In this document: positions 61,409 through 64,000 of the stretch, in pieces
How positions within the stretch are numbered: position 1 is the stretch's first letter
How the letters are laid out: the number at the start of each line of letters is the position of its first letter
Source: Splendidivirga corallicola
GTDB lineage: Bacteria; Bacteroidota; Bacteroidia; Cytophagales; Cyclobacteriaceae
Direction of reading: 5' to 3'
Length of the DNA: 64,000 nt
Assembly (NCBI GenBank): GCA_030442035.1
Contig: JAUJEA010000013.1
Span: 62,001 to 126,000 of the forward strand
Made by a program: the position numbers and the translations under genes
Notes under the pieces: model-generated
Database searches by the model: none
What the model saw: only the letters and a program-made list of their open reading frames with translations
What the model was told of the DNA's origin: nothing

Positions 61409-62536
61409 ATGCCAAAATTTATTGAAAAGACGTATCGATCTGTACTCAACAAGAAAAAATTCATTGATCATTGGTTTTGGAGCAGGTATACACTCAATCC
61501 CTACAACGGCTGTATGTTCGGTTGTATTTACTGTGATGCACGAAGTGAGCATTATCATATGCCTGAAGACTTTGAAAACCAAATTCTTATCAAAAAAGGG
61601 ATTGGGGATCTGTTAGATACAAGGATTTCCAGAGCACGGACACTAAAACCTGACGTTGTTGTCATTGGAGGTGTTACGGATCCTTATCAACCAGCTGAGA
61701 CGAAGTATAGAAATACCAGACAATGTTTGGCGATTCTCAAGAAACATCAATACCCTGTGCATATTATTACTAAATCGGATTTGGTACTCGATGATATAGC
61801 ACTTTTGCAGGAAATAGCGCAGCAAACATGGAGCACCGTTTCCTTTACCATTACAACAACAAACCCTAAAATTGCCAAATTCCTGGAAGTCAGATCCCCC
61901 TCACCGGCCAGGCGATTGGCAGCGATCGAAAAGATCAAAGCAAAGACTCCGCAAATTCAAGTGGGAGCTTTGGTAATTCCGGTTGTGCCTTTTCTAACTG
62001 ATAGTGATATTCAATTGGAAGATGTTGTAAGGTCCGTTAAAGATTCAGGTGCTGATTTTCTGTTGTTTGGGGGGGCGATGACTATGAGAAACCTTCAGGC
62101 ATCCTGGTATTTAAAACATATCCAGAAAAGTTATCCGGAGCTTATGCATAAGTATGAAACACTTTACAATTTCAGTCATAACAATGATACATATCAGGGA
62201 AACCTTGTTCCACAGGCTTCCTACTTACTTTCCAATCATAGAAAATTAATTAAGTTGTGTAAAGACTACGAATTACCCGTAAGAATAAAACGTTTTATTC
62301 CTGCTGATTTTCGAAAGCTGAATTATGAAGTAGCAGAAGTAATATTACATCGTTCCAGGAGTAAGCAGCTCACCGGAAAACCTTATGAAAACTTTTTTTG
62401 GGCGGGGCAACACATACAAAATTTAAATGAATCCATTCAGGATATTTATTCAAGAAATGCGCTGAGCACAATCTCAAATGTCACTGGTGAAGTACTGGAG
62501 ATGGTTAAGCATTTATTAGAGAATCCATATCATTGA
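61409..62536 (+). CDS. SPL/Rv2578c-like radical SAM protein
   Basis: Radical SAM enzyme with the cluster-binding motif as YNGCMFGCIYCDAR (about residues 32-45), not the CxxxCxxC of anaerobic sulfatase maturases, whose extra cysteine sites it lacks. Further blocks are VVVIGGVTDPYQPAETKYR, VHIITKSDLVL and VSFTITTTNPKIAKFLEVRS. This is the SPL-like/Rv2578c group of uncertain function, which is related to spore photoproduct lyase and may act on nucleic acid. The ATG at 61409 is preferred; a TTG at 61352 would add 19 residues. It is a single-gene unit. Confidence 0.85.
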   Translation: MPKFIEKTYRSVLNKKKFIDHWFWSRYTLNPYNGCMFGCIYCDARSEHYHMPEDFENQILIKKGIGDLLDTRISRARTLKPDVVVIGGVTDPYQPAETKYRNTRQCLAILKKHQYPVHIITKSDLVLDDIALLQEIAQQTWSTVSFTITTTNPKIAKFLEVRSPSPARRLAAIEKIKAKTPQIQVGALVIPVVPFLTDSDIQLEDVVRSVKDSGADFLLFGGAMTMRNLQASWYLKHIQKSYPELMHKYETLYNFSHNNDTYQGNLVPQASYLLSNHRKLIKLCKDYELPVRIKRFIPADFRKLNYEVAEVILHRSRSKQLTGKPYENFFWAGQHIQNLNESIQDIYSRNALSTISNVTGEVLEMVKHLLENPYH

Positions 62537-62671
62537 GAATTACTTTAACATAGTAGGGATCATTATTTTTTGAGATCATGATAATTCATGTAGAATTATC
62601 CTATTACTTACATCGGCTCAAAATGTCGATTACCTCTCCAGCAATTTAAGTATCAATTATAAATATTTGTA

Positions 62672-62691
62672 GTTGGTGCAAAACCACCAAC
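62672..62691 (+). promoter_or_regulatory. Leader hairpin before the bactofilin gene
   Basis: GTTGGTG and CACCAAC pair perfectly around a 6-base loop, 30 bp upstream of the bactofilin ATG. It may belong to the 5' untranslated region and affect expression or RNA stability; a terminator is unlikely as no T-run follows. Confidence 0.3.
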
Positions 62692-62721
62692 ATTCGATTT
62701 TAACACTTAAATCTCACCATT

Positions 62722-63156
62722 ATGTTCAATAACAAGAAGGTACAGAAAACTACAGCTAAAGCGACTACGGAAAATAGTTTGTTTGGTAGAGGCTGTGTTT
62801 TTGAAGGCAATATTGAGTCGACTGATAACCTGAGAATAGATGGTAAAATTATTGGTATTATTAAGGCAAAATCGAAAATTGTAACTGGTCAGGAATCTGT
62901 GATAGAGGGCGATATTTGGACTGATCAGGCCGAAATTGCCGGTGTTATCAAGGGTAATGTTGTTGTCAAGGATACACTCGTTCTAAAGCCTACCGCAGCT
63001 GTTTACGGTGATATTACTGCTGACAAACTGATCATGGAAGAGGGCGCTAAAATCAGCGGTAATTGTAAGATTGAGTCCAACGTGAAAGAGGTTACATTTC
63101 AGAGTGATCAGACCCAGAAAAACAGTACGGAATCTTATGTAAGCGCTACAGGTTAA
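62722..63156 (+). CDS. Bactofilin
   Basis: Polymer-forming cytoskeletal protein of the bactofilin family (144 aa, normal length). The beta-helix domain is clear: SLFGRGCVFEGNIESTDNLR, IDGKIIGIIKAKSKIV, EGDIWTDQAEIAGVIKGNVV and VYGDITADKLIMEEGAKISG, each turn with the G-x-I/V-x-G pattern. Short polar tails flank it. Bactofilins assemble filaments without nucleotide and help localise cell-wall enzymes. There is no M23 peptidase gene next to it, although such a pairing is common in other bacteria. Confidence 0.9.
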   Translation: MFNNKKVQKTTAKATTENSLFGRGCVFEGNIESTDNLRIDGKIIGIIKAKSKIVTGQESVIEGDIWTDQAEIAGVIKGNVVVKDTLVLKPTAAVYGDITADKLIMEEGAKISGNCKIESNVKEVTFQSDQTQKNSTESYVSATG

Positions 63157-63214
63157 AGAGCTTCGAAATATCGAAATAGATTTAGGAATACAAATACACC
63201 TCTTCCCTCGTAGA

Positions 63215-64000
63215 TTACAAAAAGGAGGACAAATTGATATTGTTGTTTTCGATGATTTCTCGCATCAAGGAATAATCAATGTCTGAACATCTGGCAAAGC
63301 CTTCGGTTCCATAGAGCTTGGTAAATACCGTTTTCCCTTCATCCGTCATAGCATAGCGCATCAACGCAAAGCTGATTTTATAAGCGATATTCTTTGGGAT
63401 TTCTTTACTGAAAACGACCGGATCGTTTGGAATTGGATCTGTCAATGTGATAATCTTTATTTTGTCTTCAACATCGGGATATAAATCCTTTACTCTGCTT
63501 CTGGCATCTCTGATGGTACCATCATTTGCAGGCTCCGAGTAGAATGTGGCACCAGCATCCGCTTTACCTTCATAGATCATTTTTACAACATTATCATGTT
63601 TGTTCGCAAAGAATACTTCAGAGCATTCTATGTTCTGATCAGCCAAAATCTTTCTTGGAAAAAGAAAACCTGAAGTCGATGAGCTATCCGTGAAAACAAA
63701 TCGCTTGCCTTGCATGTCTGCAATTGAATTGATACCACTTTCAACACTGGCAATGATTTGACCATTGTAAGTTGATTTGCCGTATCGCAAGGCTCTGAGA
63801 CATGCCTGTGCCCCGTATTTTTTATTTGCCAAAATATATCCGAATGAATTCATGATGGCCATATCCACCTGCTCGTTTCCAAATCCCTCGATCAGGGACG
63901 TATAATCTTTTGGTATATGCACCTCAAATGAAAAGCCGGTCTCTTTTTGAAGGGAGGCTAAAATTTCCTTGGAACTTTCTTTGATCGTTTGTTCACTGAC
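63215..64000 (-). CDS. PhnD-like phosphate/phosphonate-binding protein (5' truncated)
   Basis: Periplasmic-binding-protein fold of the PhnD type, cut by the window edge: the frame stays open from 63922, where the GTG is internal, to 64000, and the added codons (ILASLQKETGFSFEV) fit the family pattern. Visible blocks are VDMAIMNSFGYILANKKYG, IADMQGKRFVFTDSSSTSGF, FFANKHDNVVKMIYEGKADAG and ITLTDPIPNDPVVFSKEIP, which form the ligand pocket of PhnD/PtxB. It should bind an oxyanion such as phosphonate, phosphite or phosphate, probably for an ABC importer whose genes lie outside the window or, alternatively, for a receptor role. Confidence 0.85.
   Translation of the reverse strand, partial: VSEQTIKESSKEILASLQKETGFSFEVHIPKDYTSLIEGFGNEQVDMAIMNSFGYILANKKYGAQACLRALRYGKSTYNGQIIASVESGINSIADMQGKRFVFTDSSSTSGFLFPRKILADQNIECSEVFFANKHDNVVKMIYEGKADAGATFYSEPANDGTIRDARSRVKDLYPDVEDKIKIITLTDPIPNDPVVFSKEIPKNIAYKISFALMRYAMTDEGKTVFTKLYGTEGFARCSDIDYSLMREIIENNNINLSSFL

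Noticed and set aside
61409-62536. Sulfatase-maturating radical SAM enzyme for the sulfatase at 26.6 kb
   Set aside because: It lacks the extra cysteine clusters of anSME and matches the SPL/Rv2578c group.

Overview
This 64-kb window looks like the chromosome of a Bacteroidota bacterium, most likely from the Cytophagales. The support is AT-rich DNA, little sign of Shine-Dalgarno sequences before starts, many lipoproteins and Sec/Tat-exported proteins, DUF3667, DUF547, DUF2891 and DUF1501/DUF1553 families, long FtsX/MacB-type permeases in tandem, and a sigma-54 response regulator with the GAFTDA variant. No rRNA, tRNA, CRISPR array, prophage or intact IS was found. Product names come from reading motifs by eye, not from a database search.

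Layout. 1-5.9 kb (minus strand): a heavy-metal (probably copper) efflux operon with a small Cys/His-rich secreted protein, a CusA/CzcA-type RND pump and a TolC-type outer-membrane factor; the first bases may hold the start of the adaptor gene. 6-9.4 kb: an esterase, an exported two-repeat protein, a small membrane protein and a DinB-fold protein. 9.6-16.8 kb: a four-gene operon of the type common in polysaccharide-degrading Planctomycetes, Verrucomicrobia and Bacteroidota (cytochrome/DUF1549/DUF1553, DUF1501, NHL propeller, DUF2231-cytochrome-LRR fusion). 16.8-21.2 kb: an unusual envelope locus with a lipoprotein carrying an orphan SecD-like periplasmic domain, an M23/LytM protein that has lost its catalytic residues, and a five-helix membrane protein with two ExbD/TolR-like domains, followed by a methyltransferase. 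21.4-28.4 kb: glycan and sulfate release, with a PNGase F-like amidase and a GH29 alpha-L-fucosidase in one minus-strand operon, then a metallophosphoesterase and a sulfatase on the plus strand.

28.5-45.7 kb: a sigma-54 response regulator is transcribed away from an array of six FtsX/MacB permease paralogs (about 790-813 aa each). A good -24/-12 sequence lies before the first permease, so the regulator may control the array. Five of the permeases are preceded by related palindromic AT-rich spacers, and the sixth by a block of other repeats. No ATPase or adaptor gene is next to them.

46-64 kb: mixed chromosomal genes including DUF3667, a beta-barrel protein, a DUF6090-like/DUF547 pair, a D-threonine-aldolase-like enzyme, type III pantothenate kinase, an exported RidA homologue, a conserved 561-aa protein, an amidohydrolase, a cyanophycinase-like peptidase, a hybrid histidine kinase, DUF2891, a radical SAM protein, a bactofilin and a PhnD-like binding protein cut by the window edge.

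The intergenic regions are rich in non-coding repeats: three copies of a ~140-bp element with terminal inverted repeats, a nested cruciform, a 7-bp tandem repeat, a REP-like pair and a ~100-bp sequence that can fold as a three-way junction. The strongest candidates for undescribed biology are the SecD-like/LytM-like/ExbD-like locus at 16.8-20.4 kb and the sigma-54-linked permease array.
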